From assembly GCA_004794655.1 (NCBI GenBank), contig SMMW01000592.1, positions 558,001 through 622,000 on the forward strand: a DNA stretch of 64,000 nt, given 5' to 3'. Each line of letters opens with the position of its first letter. Position 1 is the first letter of the stretch. Position numbers and translations under genes: made by a program. Origin of the DNA: Marisa cornuarietis. Its lineage: Eukaryota > Mollusca > Gastropoda > Architaenioglossa > Ampullariidae. Of this stretch, positions 22,101 through 32,833 are shown piece by piece. The notes under the pieces were generated by a model that saw nothing but the letters and a program-made list of their open reading frames with translations, made no database searches and was not told where the DNA came from.

Positions 22101-24023
22101 CCTAATTTCTGTCTTAAAAAATAATAATAAAAAACCCATCGTGGACACGAAGACTAACGCGATTCGTTCCTGGCATGCAGAACAGGTCGTAAAATTAAAA
22201 ATTGATCTCAGACGCAAATTACTGACGTTTATTAAGATGGTTAGAAAGAGATTGATCACCTCCTAGGCCCGTAGTTATGAAGCGATGTTACGTATTTGGG
22301 AAACTCGAGGACAAGCGTCTTGTTTCCGAAGCTTTAAGGCGGTGTCCAGACCCCGCAGATGTTAATTTACATTTGGATCGGTACTTAAAAAAGCCGTGGC
22401 AAAGATATCCGGAGTTGAAGAAACATGAAGTAGTGTTCACGGTGTCTGGGCATCGCACTGTTTTCCTTGAGTTCCCCATTTTGCCCTGGGGAAACGACTT
22501 ACTCTCGCTTCATAACTATGGCCCCTGGTAGCAAGAGCCTGCCTGCCGTGCAGCCAGACACCGTGAGGTGAATTGATGCAGATTTGGAGAACATCATGAA
22601 ACTGACATAACCGCAGTTCTTCACCATTTGCGTCCCACCCCTCGCTGTCACGTCCCTGCCCCATTTAAAAATGTGTAATAGGAAATGTTCTGACGCTTTT
22701 TAGCGCAGTGCAACACGCCGGATAGCAATTGCTTTTTTTCGGCATGTGGTATCTAGGTGCAGGGCCGGTTGCTTTGCCATGATCTAGCCCTTGATGGCTC
22801 CAGTGATCCACCTTTGCACGGGCGGTCTGCATGACCTTAATTAACAGGTAGAAGTGTTGCGGGGTTTGCCGTCAAAGCCGGTGATGGTTGTGTTTGTGGG
22901 ATGGGACGAGGGGGTGAGAGGAAGGGGTCAGAAAAGCTGCTCAAGCATGGCGGTTGTGCGATATTTCCGCTCTGGTAGAAACTGAGAAATCGTAACGACG
23001 GCCTCATTCTCTTCGGATACTTTCTTGGTCACTCATTTTTTTCCTTCGTCAGGCGTCGTGCACATCTCCCTACTTAAAAGGCTCGGTTCATTTTTCAGTT
23101 TTTGTATTATGGGATAATAGAGGTGGCAAGCGAAACGCTTACATAGACTTTATATACCTATTCTGCACACCTATATACCTACTTACAAGTGTACGCGGCT
23201 TGGTGAAATATTTGTCAGACTCGATCAGTTTTTTTGTTTTTTTTTGAGAGAGAGAGGGAGAGAGCATATGCGTGCGTGTGTGTGTGTGTGTGCATATTAG
23301 CAATAAAGCATTAGCTTACTGCTCGACTCCAGAGTCAATCGCGTGCCTCGTCATCCGTGTCCTCTTGCTCTTCATCTCATAATTGTAAAAACTAAGGGTC
23401 AAATGCCTGCTTGATTGGTTTATTAGGGGGTGAAAAGACATCAGGTGTGGTGGTTGGTAGTTCTATGCAGCTCAGGAGTATTTCACCTCGTATTTTTGAA
23501 CAAAAACCAAAACTCGTCGCCGATTCAAAATTCTTTTTGTCTGAAGGGTGCTCACCCTTAGCAAGGCTTTGACAAGAGCTTGAAATATTTACAGCATACA
23601 TCGTATGTACAGTTCCCGCCACCTGTTTCATCCGTTCTTTCGTTATGATTACAGCTTTCGCCACCTGCCTTGCAGTCGTACCTAAACAGGTGTGTGCAAG
23701 GTATTGGGGGGGGGGAGGAGGAACACGAGTGACGAGGGTCGACAAGATCGAGTCCACGACGGTGAAACAGACACGGAGAGGCGGGAACTAGGATGATGGC
23801 TTTTTTTTTTTTTTTTTTTTTGTATACCCGTGCGGTGAGAAGACGGCCGCATTCACAACCAGGAGTGTATTGACCATGTAGTGTTTTACGCCCTGGCGCA
23901 CATAAAGACAAAGAGGTCACGAGTGGGGCTCGACATATAAAACACGGGCTGTGCTGTCGGCTCTATTGTCCTTCGCCATAGAAGCTAGAGGCACCGGTGG
24001 AGGAACTCTTGCTTGTGCGACAC
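19182..24023 (+). other. CpG-rich intronic DNA, no confident feature
   Basis: Contains short A and T runs, C-rich and G-rich runs, and unrelated open frames. One, at 22277-22531, has a protein-like composition over 84 codons but no motif I know. The weak first-exon candidate at 20873 lies within. Confidence 0.35.
20873..20903 (+). CDS. Weak candidate alternative CLASP first exon
   Basis: An ATG in excellent initiation context (GTCAGCCATGG) starts MDLEQLALIV. A TTGTAG/GTAGTC donor would leave phase 1. The donor is weak, and an upstream one (ATT/GTAGGT) would leave phase 0, so this is tentative. Confidence 0.25.
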
Positions 24024-24180
24024 ATGTTCAGGCATCAACAGGTGGGAGGAGGAGGGTCACGGGTCACCGTGAGCTGCGAGACAGCCGCAAAAAAAGAGGA
24101 GATACGCACGAGCAGCGAACACCCTGCAGTTGGGCTCGTGTGGTGGCACAGGAGAGCCCGTGCAGAAAAACGTGGCACCA
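24024..24180 (+). CDS. Weak candidate alternative CLASP first exon
   Basis: ATG with 52 open codons (MFRHQQVGGGGSRVT…) to GCACCA/GTAAGC in phase 1. Basic, with Gly- and Arg-rich parts. Donor and phase fit 35959, but a CpG-rich frame of this length can be open by chance. Confidence 0.25.
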
Positions 24181-24630
24181 GTAAGCGTCGTTGAGACTAT
24201 GCGATGCATGTGCGTAAGCAGGGGATTTCTTTTCCTCATGCAGATAACTAAAGACCTAGGACAGAATGAAGCAGATCCCCCTCCCACCCTACGTTTATGG
24301 GGGACGGCAGTACACTGACGTCAGTAGCGTTGTTTCTCCTCGTAATTCAAAGCTTGGTTAGAAACAATGGGTCAGGTTGGGGCCGTAGCCTGCCTGTTGT
24401 CGATTGTGGAGATCTGTTTTGTTTGTAAGGTGTACAAAGAAGGACTGTTCGTGATCAGACACCCTAAACCTTTAAACAGAGAGGCGGGTAGGGAAGGGGG
24501 CTGCAGATCGTGTTTACAAACAGTTGGCATTTCTTCGTCGCGTGCGGCCGGCAGCTCGGTTGGTGACTGATACGCCCGCTCACGGGAATGGTACCGTGAT
24601 GATGATTTTACATGCTGTCACACAATGAAT

Positions 24631-25870
24631 TGGGTTATCGGAAAAGTCATGCAGTATTTTTCTGTTTTTCTAAGAGCATTTATTTATAGAAAGAACAAAG
24701 ATCAATCAATGATTTATTGCCCGTTTTGTTCGATAACGTTTTGTCATCTTTCAGTGATATTCATAATTCCTCGTTCATAGAAGGACCTGTCTTTATTCGC
24801 GAGAAACTGAACAAGGCTTTGATTTACAGCCTCATGTAATTGAACGTTATATCAAGTGGAAGTCTGCGGCGTAAGGTTAGACGAGTATGATGGGTGTGGC
24901 AACACATCCCATCCAAGCTCCAACTTTTGACGGGTGATCAAACTTGTGTATGGTCTCACCTTGTCGGGACGGAATACGACTCCTTTATAATTAACGAGCG
25001 CTGGACGTTTCTGGATGACAGATTTGTTCAAACTGTCCAGTAGCCGTCGATACACATTCAAATTGATTGTTTGGTACCTCGGTAGGAGTACCTGTAGTTA
25101 AGATCCCACCATAGTGAGAGCATAACCTTCCTCTGAGGAATGTCTGCTTTCGCTATCGTTTGAGGCGAATCATCACGTCGGGACCGAGACCGTTTGCGCA
25201 CCACATTGTTGTAAACAATCCAGTTCTCATCACCAGGTATCAGTCACTTTAAAAAAAAGGATCGTTTTCCTCGCACTTAATAGTATATCGCAGATGTTTA
25301 TACGCGCCGTCAAATAAACGTCTTAGAGTTCACGAGGAATCCACATATCGAGCCTGCTTACATATATCCCAGCTTATTCGGGTGGTTGTAAATGCTTGAT
25401 TGATGAATGTTCAATGTTTCTAGACTCTCTCGTGTCGTGTAACGTGGGTTTGATTCGACCAATGCTTTTATTAAGACATCATCAACCTCGGTGAGCCTCC
25501 ATGGCCGAGGAGCGTCCTTGAGATTGAGATCACCAGCACGGAACTTCGTGAACCATCGGTGGCACTGACCTTCTTGCAGAGCTTTGTGACCGTAAACGTC
25601 ATGCAATATTTTCACAAGCTTGACGCGCATTCTTCCCTTTACGGAAGTAAACCAGTAAAATATGGCGAAAATGCACAGGTTGGTTTTCCATTTTCAACTT
25701 GTAAAATCTCTAAACCTCAACCGAACAGCTTTTTTTTTGTAAAGAATGAAGCTAGAATTGTCAGCTGTCAAAAAACATAGCAATAATATAGATGCGAATG
25801 ACTCTAGTACTTCTAAAAACGAACTAGTGCCATCTATGCAAAAATCCGTCATGACTTTTCCGACAACCCA
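24631..25870 (-). mobile_element. Degenerate mariner-family DNA transposon
   Basis: About 1.24 kb bounded by terminal inverted repeats: TGGGTTATCGGAAAAGTCAT at the left, and at the right the reverse complement of TGGGTTGTCGGAAAAGTCAT. Near-complete transposase remains run on the minus strand. The expected TA target duplication is not clearly kept. It sits in the CpG-rich intron, opposite to CLASP transcription. Confidence 0.9.
24852..25630 (-). pseudogene. Mariner transposase pseudogene
   Basis: The N-terminal helix-turn-helix part is read at 25358-25630 (ALQEGQCHRWFTKFRAGD, DAPRPWRLTEVDD). The catalytic core is broken by stops and frameshifts at about 25060-25250, where pieces such as RKVMLSLWWD remain. 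The C-terminal part is at 24852-25061 (SVIQKRPALVNYKGVVF, RQKLELGWDVLPHPSYS). In an active mariner the DD34D transposase cuts and pastes the element; this copy is clearly dead. Confidence 0.92.
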
Positions 25871-26150
25871 GTAAGTACAACCTGTATTGCATGCGGTTCG
25901 TTACCCTTATTTACTGATTGATGGAATTAGACGCGGTTATTTCTTGGATGCTAACCTGCATGAGATATCATATTGAATGAAATTACAAACTGGATTTAGT
26001 TGTTTGTGGGATACAGTTGGGAATACTTTATGGGGTACAGTTGAATACAGTTCTTTGCTCCGAAAAAAATTAGCAGACTGAAAGAATTTTTATTAATTAC
26101 GTCATCCACGTTTGTAGCGGTTTGGTAAGTATCCCGCAGATGTCAGAAAG

Positions 26151-26257
26151 GCATATGTAGGTTGTACCAGATGTGCGGGTGTCTTAGGGCATAGGTAGGT
26201 CGTACCAGATGTGCAGGTGTCTGAGGGTATACGTAGGTCGTACCAGGTCTGCAAGCG
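26151..26257. repeat. Tandem repeat, 38-bp unit, about 2.8 copies
   Basis: Units start at 26151, 26189 and 26227 with the core TAGGTCGTACCAGATGTGCAGG and only a few changes. The units are not a multiple of three and no gene is near. Confidence 0.85.
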
Positions 26258-27268
26258 AAGCGGGGCGCACAAAATGCGACAACCGATATCTGCTTTGCTC
26301 TTTACCTTCTTGACCCCCCTGTGATACCACGAATCAGCGCCTTCGGGTATCGCGATTAGCATTGCTTTGATAGCGGGTAGTAGCTCGCCTTTCACGCTAC
26401 GTGGCGTTTTTGTTTGAAAAATGCTTTGTCTTGTGGGCTGGCAGCATCAGCCTCTTTAGGCGGGCTGCACTTTTGATGTAAAAAGGACCCTTCGACCTTC
26501 GCTTTTGCTCAATGTATCTTTTTGCATTCCAGGCATGTCAGTCACCGAATTTCATTAAAAAAACAAACTACCTGGCTGATTGCCAGCAGTCTGATTTTTC
26601 ATATTGGACACGAATTGTCTTCTGTGTCTTAGCGTCTTTACTACCGGTCTTCTTACATGCATACTACAAGAGGTACATTGAGTACATGAGTAAAAACTGG
26701 TATAGGTAAATAAAACTGTTGTTTAGAACATCGATCTGTCACACACTGAAAACGGAACCTATGTATGTCCAGCTGCTTTGTCCCACTACACAGGCAGGCA
26801 CGGACAGAGCTGTGGCCTCAGGGAGCCACACTAGAAGAGGAACTCTGGGTCGCCTAAGAAAACACGAAGGAAACAGCCCTCTTCGTAAACACAGAAACTC
26901 TGACAGGCATGATCTCTGGAACGCGTAAGAAAGAAAGAAAAAAAAGCTTGGTCACAGATGTGTAGAAACAAACGATAGTGAATAGCTATTTGGTGGATGT
27001 TCCTGTCGTTTAGCGCGCATGTGTGTGTGTGTGTGCTTTGTACGCGAAGGTCTGTATGTTATTTCTATAGTCGAACGACTGCTGCAGTAGTTACCTGCTA
27101 GTCTACAGTAATCAGTCATGTGTGTTATTTAGCCATTATTTGACAGTAGTTGCCTGGCAGTCATCTTTAGCCATGGGTAACAGACAGACAGACGTCTCCT
27201 CGTCTTGAACAGCAGGCGGCCGTTATCCAGACTGTCGTGCAGTGCCGTCGCGTGGGCGAGTGATAACG

Positions 27269-27293
27269 ATGGCCACTTCAGCTTCCGTAAGCG
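27269..27293 (+). CDS. Weak candidate alternative CLASP first exon
   Basis: An ATG in fair context (AACGATGG) codes MATSASVS and reaches GCG/GTAATT in phase 1. An inner donor (TCC/GTAAGC) would leave phase 0. It is too short for composition tests. Confidence 0.25.
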
Positions 27294-28234
27294 GTAATTA
27301 ACTACAGCCGGCCAGCGGCGTCACATGAGACCTCGCCTGTACCAGGAACACGCGAAGGTTCGGCCCCGGTCTCCTCCAGACCTGGAGGGGCGGTGATGCT
27401 GTCAGGAGTCCTTACCTGTCCAGACGCGTCACAGAACAAAGTAAATGTTAGGAGACAGCAGGCGTCAAGGACTGACCTGTCTGGGGTTTCACCGGATTTC
27501 TCTCTGTTGGATTAGGCTCATTTGTTCTCACTTTTTGGGGGCCATTGGATGTAGTTATATTTGAAAACGGAGAAATCGTTACGATGTCAGAATAGCGGAT
27601 TAAAAGATGACTTTTGAATCTCACAATCCCGCTCTTTACACACACACAAAACTGCTCGATTGTGACTTGTCTGTAATTGAACCTCTCATTCCCTCCCTCC
27701 CGTTTTTTTTTTTAATCAATGAAGTATGCTTTAAAACGGATCTACACTCGACTGCCTCTTCTCCCTCATCTCGCGAAACACGGCCCCTCCGCCCCTCACT
27801 GTGCACCTGGGAGCGGAGGCGCCCCATACTAGACCTTGCCCTAAAGTTTCCCCACAATGACCCCTTGTTGAAATTCCTCTCAAATTCTCCCCCAAGAATG
27901 CGGAGAGACTTCAGCAGTACCTATCCCGGTCAAAGGAGATTCCACTGTCATTTGTGCAGCCCGTGCTTGTTTGTACCTGTATCGGCTGTGTAGTGGAGAC
28001 GACGGGGAGGTTTGAGGCATGGGGGCGGGTCCCGGTTCGTCGTGTGCGACCTCGGAGGGAGACAACGAGGGTATTGCTAGATGTCAGCAGAAAGTGTATG
28101 ACCGGCATACGTTCTGTGGAGCTTTTGTGAGGACTGGAAACGGCTGAAATAGATGGGAAGAAGAGCACACGTCATTGTTGTGTTCGCCTGTTCAAACTGC
28201 ATGCTAAATTTTTGGCTGAATCTTGGGTCTTGTG

Positions 28235-28712
28235 CAGGGGTGGCATAGTGGGAAAAGTTTTCTTTTTGCGGGCCGGTCTCAGAATTTTAAGGTATTCGGC
28301 GGACCGGTAAAATACCTAAACCTTACGCCAGGTGACTTCACGACAAAGCTAGTGATAATGGAACGGACAACAAATGAGTACATAATGGCGTTCACTTACG
28401 GAATTTATTGTGTAAAGTGAAGCTATTTGAATTCGCTCACAGTACAACTTTAAAACCAGCCTTTCCTTTGAAGGCATCCGCCCCCGATTCTCTCTAACGA
28501 TTCATCAGGCGTGTCAGCCGTGTTATTTATCTCTTTACTTCGTCTGTGTTAGAATGTTACGGACTGTCCATTTCTAACGCTGTTGTACTTGATGAGTTAA
28601 ATTTCAATCAAATTAACTTAGGTTGAATAAAAAAATGAAAACAAGTACACTTCACATTTTGGCAGACGGGCCGGTCTAAAGACGTCCGCGGGCCGTACTT
28701 TGCCCACCCCTA
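28235..28712. mobile_element. Non-autonomous hAT element (MITE-like) with perfect 8-bp target duplication
   Basis: The element starts CAGGGGTGGCATAGTGGGAA and ends TACTTTGCCCACCCCTA. These are diverged terminal inverted repeats of the CAGGGGTGGGCAAA hAT type, with inner GCGGGCC blocks at both ends. The 8 bases GTCTTGTG flank it on both sides (28227-28234 and 28713-28720), the duplication length typical of hAT transposases. No transposase frame is inside, so it would have moved by a helper element. Confidence 0.9.
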
Positions 28713-29830
28713 GTCTTGTGGGTGGGGGAAACCAAAGGTCGTGATCGAGGTTCTTCGGTGCTGTGGCCAACTGATGGTTCAGCTCAACGAAGAGGCACCA
28801 AACCCGTTTGTAAGATTCCAAGAGGAATCGTAACCCCCTCACTGAGTGGCAAGGTGATCACTACACAACAGCTATGGCATTACAGAAGCCGCAGAGACCA
28901 TAACCCTGACCATAATGTATAGCAGCAGTGAAGTCTGAAATCGCGAGACACACGATAGCCACACAGGCAGTACGGTTCACCGTGACACACTGCTCAGTGA
29001 TAGTTAAGTGTACACGGTCATGGCTAACGTCTAGAGATAGTTGCGTGTACAGGCTTCGTGATGAGATGATAAAATAATTGTAGCTTCTCCAGTTCGCTAA
29101 CCTTTTTTTAAAATGTGCCTGTGAAATATATAGCCTCTTTTATGTACAGCTGGTAATCATCTTCTAAAGCACATTTTATGCTCTTGGTTTCCAAGATTCT
29201 CTACCTAATTACCTACCTACACACCCACACATACAGGTGAAAGGAGGCTGCTGATGTATGCTTCTTTCTTCCATTTCCGAAAAATTCGTGTTGACCCTTT
29301 ATAATAATGACTGGGGCGGGGGGGGGGGAGTATCGACTTTTTTGCCCCGTGCATTCACGTGCAGCTAGTGAAAGAGACGGCGTGGCCATGTGACGTACTT
29401 GCCAAAGGTTTCACTGTGATGCCACTAGGAACAGGTTATGGGCGGAAGATGTTTAACGACGATGTATTTTCTAATCACCTAGAGCTAAGTGCACTCGGAG
29501 AGAAGGGAGAAAACTCTTCCTTGTACTTACCTCATCTCATAACACGGTTATGCGCACTGTTTTCACCAAGCTTTTGTGAGTCGTTTCGTGTGAGAAGGGA
29601 GGGGGGAATATAAATGATAAAATATCGAAATAATAAAAATACTTAAGTGGTTTCTCTCCTCTCTAGAAATTGTTCTTGAGAAGCTCAGTGCTTCATCTTG
29701 AGCGACGCCATATCCTTATTTTATGGGTTAAACCTGTGCCTTGTCTAACTTTGCTTGAATGCACGTGCATGTGCGTGCGCGCATAGATAAAAGAAAGGAG
29801 CTAGAGGAAGGGGAAGTTTCAGCCGCCGCG

Positions 29831-29836
29831 GCAGCA

Positions 29837-29874
<38 letters not shown>
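29831..29874. repeat. CAG trinucleotide repeat
   Basis: Two CAG, one CAA, then about 11 uninterrupted CAG units. It lies about 270 bp upstream of the cysteine-rich candidate first exon, so it may be part of that exon's leader or promoter. It can be read as poly-alanine or poly-glutamine in open frames, but no coding role is supported. Confidence 0.9.
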
Positions 29875-29875
<1 letters not shown>

Positions 29876-30141
29876 GGAACAACAACAAACATACGAGATT
29901 TCTTAGCCGTTTTTAAAACTCACCCCCATTGCCTGGGCACTCCCACCCTGTGGCTGCTTGCTTGACTCTCCCGTACCCCTGTACAGCCAGCATCTGCAGC
30001 ACGTGAGATCTGCGGGGACTTGACGCGTACAACTGTGCCGAGTGTCGCGAGGCTGTCGCCGGGCGGATGTGCAGCCAGCGTCGGCTAGCGTCCAGCGAGG
30101 AGGCGGAAGAGGGTGGACGGCAGCCGGGTACCCACAGACCC

Positions 30142-30199
30142 ATGCCCTCCTGTACGGGGTGCGCATGCTGGGGCTGCGCAGGACGAGAGGAGCTCGACA
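30142..30199 (+). CDS. CLASP: Alternative CLASP first exon with cysteine-rich N-terminus
   Basis: ATG codes MPSCTGCACWGCAGREELD (Cys at 4, 7, 9 and 12) and ends CGACA/GTGAGT in phase 1, fitting the acceptor at 35959 with Thr formed at the junction. The isoform would lack TOG1. Vertebrate CLASP2-beta also lacks TOG1 and starts with a short cysteine-bearing first exon that is palmitoylated, so a membrane-anchored isoform is a reasonable inference here. A second frame through the same bases (from ATG 30165) leaves phase 2 and would not fit. Confidence 0.5.
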
Positions 30200-30783
30200 G
30201 TGAGTCACTTTGAACTAAGCTAAGCTTGGGGAGTTCTACCTTTCAGCTTTTGAGCATCCCTTGTGTGTGTGTGTGTGTGCACGCAGGCGCGAGCAGCTTA
30301 CATTATGGTATTCGATACATATGGCGTTGTTGTTGGTGGGTGGGGGCGATGTCTTAAAGCGAAAGACTCAAAGTACCCGGGTGGTCAGTGGTGCAGTTCT
30401 TGTCAATAAGAAAGGTGGGTTCTCGTACGATATCCAACGGTCTAACAGCTCACATTACCCGGTCTTCTTGGGATGCTGCTGGGTTGGTATTCGTGTCGAG
30501 CCCATTTGGCTAGTCCAGCCGAGAAGATCGATAGTGGGTTTGTGGTGTAGTCGTCTGAGATCTGTTAAATAGTAGATTGGAGGGGGGAGAAGAAGATACT
30601 TTCCTCACATTAGTTTCCTAATCCCGTCGTGGTCTTACGAACAAGAACATTATCGACTTGGACACAACCGTGTTTGTACACGTGTCCGTGCACTTTCTCG
30701 CGTTTTTTAAATATTTTTTTGATTTACTGGGTTTTAACATTTGTCCATACTTTGTGAGGGATTACAAGCGCTGCACATGCAAA

Positions 30784-30839
30784 AACAAACAAACAAACAA
30801 ACAAACACACACACACACACACACGCACACACACACACA
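30784..30839. repeat. (CAAA)n(CA)n microsatellite
   Basis: Five or so CAAA units run directly into about 18 CA units with one CG change. Confidence 0.9.
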
Positions 30840-32766
30840 TTCATTACAACTCGTTTTCTTGTAATACAACATACGTCCAGTCTCCATGTTATGTTTGTTC
30901 TTGCGTGTGGGTGTATATTTTATTTAGAGAGAGCGTTATACATATGTCTGCGAGAGGGAGAGAGAGAGGTCAGCAGGGTGATGACTTTGCTAGAGAGGAA
31001 CGCTTACTTGCGGTTACTGGCGGGTTCGCGGGGGGCGTTACGTGGAGGGTGTAGTGCTATGCCTTGCGTGTGCCGTATGCGTGAGAGAGAGAGAGAAAGA
31101 GCAGGCGGCGCCAGGAGAACGGCCCGTCTGCATCTGCTGCACATCTTGTTGACGTCACAGAGCCACGCTTTTCTCGCCTGTCCAGGAGGAGCCGTGTAAG
31201 AGGGGTGGATGAGGAAGGATGCATGTTGGCGGTATGGAACGCCTTGGGAAACGGGGTGACAAAAAAGGAGAGCGTGATGCCCTGAACCCCCCACTATCCC
31301 CGCCAGAAGATTGTGGCTTTCACCTCTACAGGTCCTGACCCATTTGTCTGAATAGCTGCTATTTTGTCAGATTCAGGGCAGTACTTCTACTTCCTTTGCC
31401 GCTGTACTCATTGTTACAAGACATTCCGCAGTGATGAGCAATGATGCAAGTCGTACATTACCGGAGATGCGTGGAGAACTGTGCTGCTGTACAACGGAAT
31501 GAAACACCCGTTTGTTCTCACGCTTTCTAATACATCGGGGGTTCACCTTCTACCCCCGAGAGCGCGCGAGAGGGAAGGTGGTGGTGGGGTGGGTGGGGGA
31601 AGAGAGATTGTATCTCGTTCATTTAATGCACGTAGCATCACAGAAAATTCAGCGTTTTTATGCCATTCTATTAAGCTTTTGCTTAAATGGCTAATGGGGT
31701 GAAAATTTGTTTGGTAATGATTAGGTAAAGTTTAGTGCAAGATACTGTTTCCCCAAATCGGAATGAATACTCCTCTTCTGTTGACGAGATATACACCTAT
31801 AACAACCATCATGTGATTCGTTCTTTCTCCTTCCTCCAGTTCCATAAGGACCTAAAAGAGAACGGTTGCCTTGCTAGAATTATTGCCGGCCGAGCTATGT
31901 AACTGTTTCCTCACCCGTTTCCCCAGCATCCCCCCCGGGAGACACGTTTTCCGTTGGCCTTTTTTCCCCCCTCTCTTTCTCTTAATATTTGTCGGCTTTT
32001 TTGTCCGGGTGGGGGGGCTGGGCTGTACTGTGTCTCGGGATGTGAAGTTCTTTCTCTGTGCGTGTGTTTCGTGCGTTCGTGGTGTGTGTGCGCCGGTACA
32101 GGGCTTTCCCCAAGCACCGCCAGCGCCAAAGCGAGTGCCATTTTTAGCCAGAGCCTCCACCGCCGACCCTTTCTCCTCAGCCGCCGGCCGGCTCTGAATG
32201 TCGGTGGGTGCGTGCGTGCGCGTGAAAGAGCGTGCTCAGGCTGTGCGTGGCTGCCAGTTTCTTTGTTTCACGTGGCTCTCAGAACCGCTGCCGTAGCGCT
32301 ACTGGTGTTTTGAATCCCTGCGTTTAAAAAGAAATAATTTCTACCCGTCATTCTTGGTTCGGGGGCTTGTGACGGCCAGTGGGAGAAGCTCTGGCCTCTT
32401 CTGCAGACGACGTGACAGGAATACTTACGTGACGTGATCAGGGTCTGCCAGCCTTTGTTCCAATGCTTTGAAGACGGGAGTGCTCTCCCTCTGGCTTCCG
32501 ACAACCTCCCCCGTGTGTTTTCTTCCCTCTCCCCCACGCCCCTTACCTTTCCAGAGGAACATTGTTTGTGGTCCCCGCGTGGTGTAGTGAAAAATGGCTG
32601 GCCTCGCGACAACAGTTGTACCTTAAACTGATGGTTGATGGAAGTTTTTGTGCTGATGAACCACAACACGACGTGGATGTCGCGGGGCGTCGGAATTTGT
32701 GAACGAGTATCTGTGGTCGGGCCGCCAGGCGCTGCCAGCGTTGGCTCATTCCGTGTGGAGTAGGCC

Positions 32767-32833
32767 ATGGTGTCTATACGGGAGAAGATCGTCCAGAAGT
32801 ATCGGTCCCTGTTTCCCTCCAGGAATTCTCAAG
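32767..32833 (+). CDS. CLASP: Alternative CLASP first exon (basic helix)
   Basis: An ATG in strong context (TAGGCCATGG) codes 22 residues, MVSIREKIVQKYRSL then FPSRNSQ, ending CAAG/GTAATG in phase 1. An in-frame TAG sits directly upstream of GCC-ATG, so the ATG is the first possible start. Joined to 35959 it would give a TOG1-less protein with an amphipathic, basic start. It is the shared-exon-nearest candidate (about 3.1 kb upstream). Support is context, donor and phase; no homology known. Confidence 0.55.

Noticed and set aside
22277..22531. 84-codon plus-strand frame with protein-like composition (MKRCYVFGKLEDKRL…)
   Set aside because: No recognised family, no splice link in phase 1, no upstream signals. 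Kept only as an unexplained frame.
26102..26395. 97-codon minus-strand frame
   Set aside because: Partly the 38-bp tandem repeat read as protein; the rest has no known motif.
28223..28420. 65-codon plus-strand frame
   Set aside because: Lies inside the hAT element and begins in its flank; not a gene.
29759..29965. Open frame with a poly-alanine run
   Set aside because: The run is the CAG microsatellite read in another frame; no similarity outside it.
30741..31199. 152-codon open frame on the plus strand
   Set aside because: Made largely of (CAAA)n, (CA)n and (GAGA)n microsatellite translation (HTHTH, RERERER). Its possible donor (GCCGT/GTAAGA) leaves phase 2, which does not fit CLASP.
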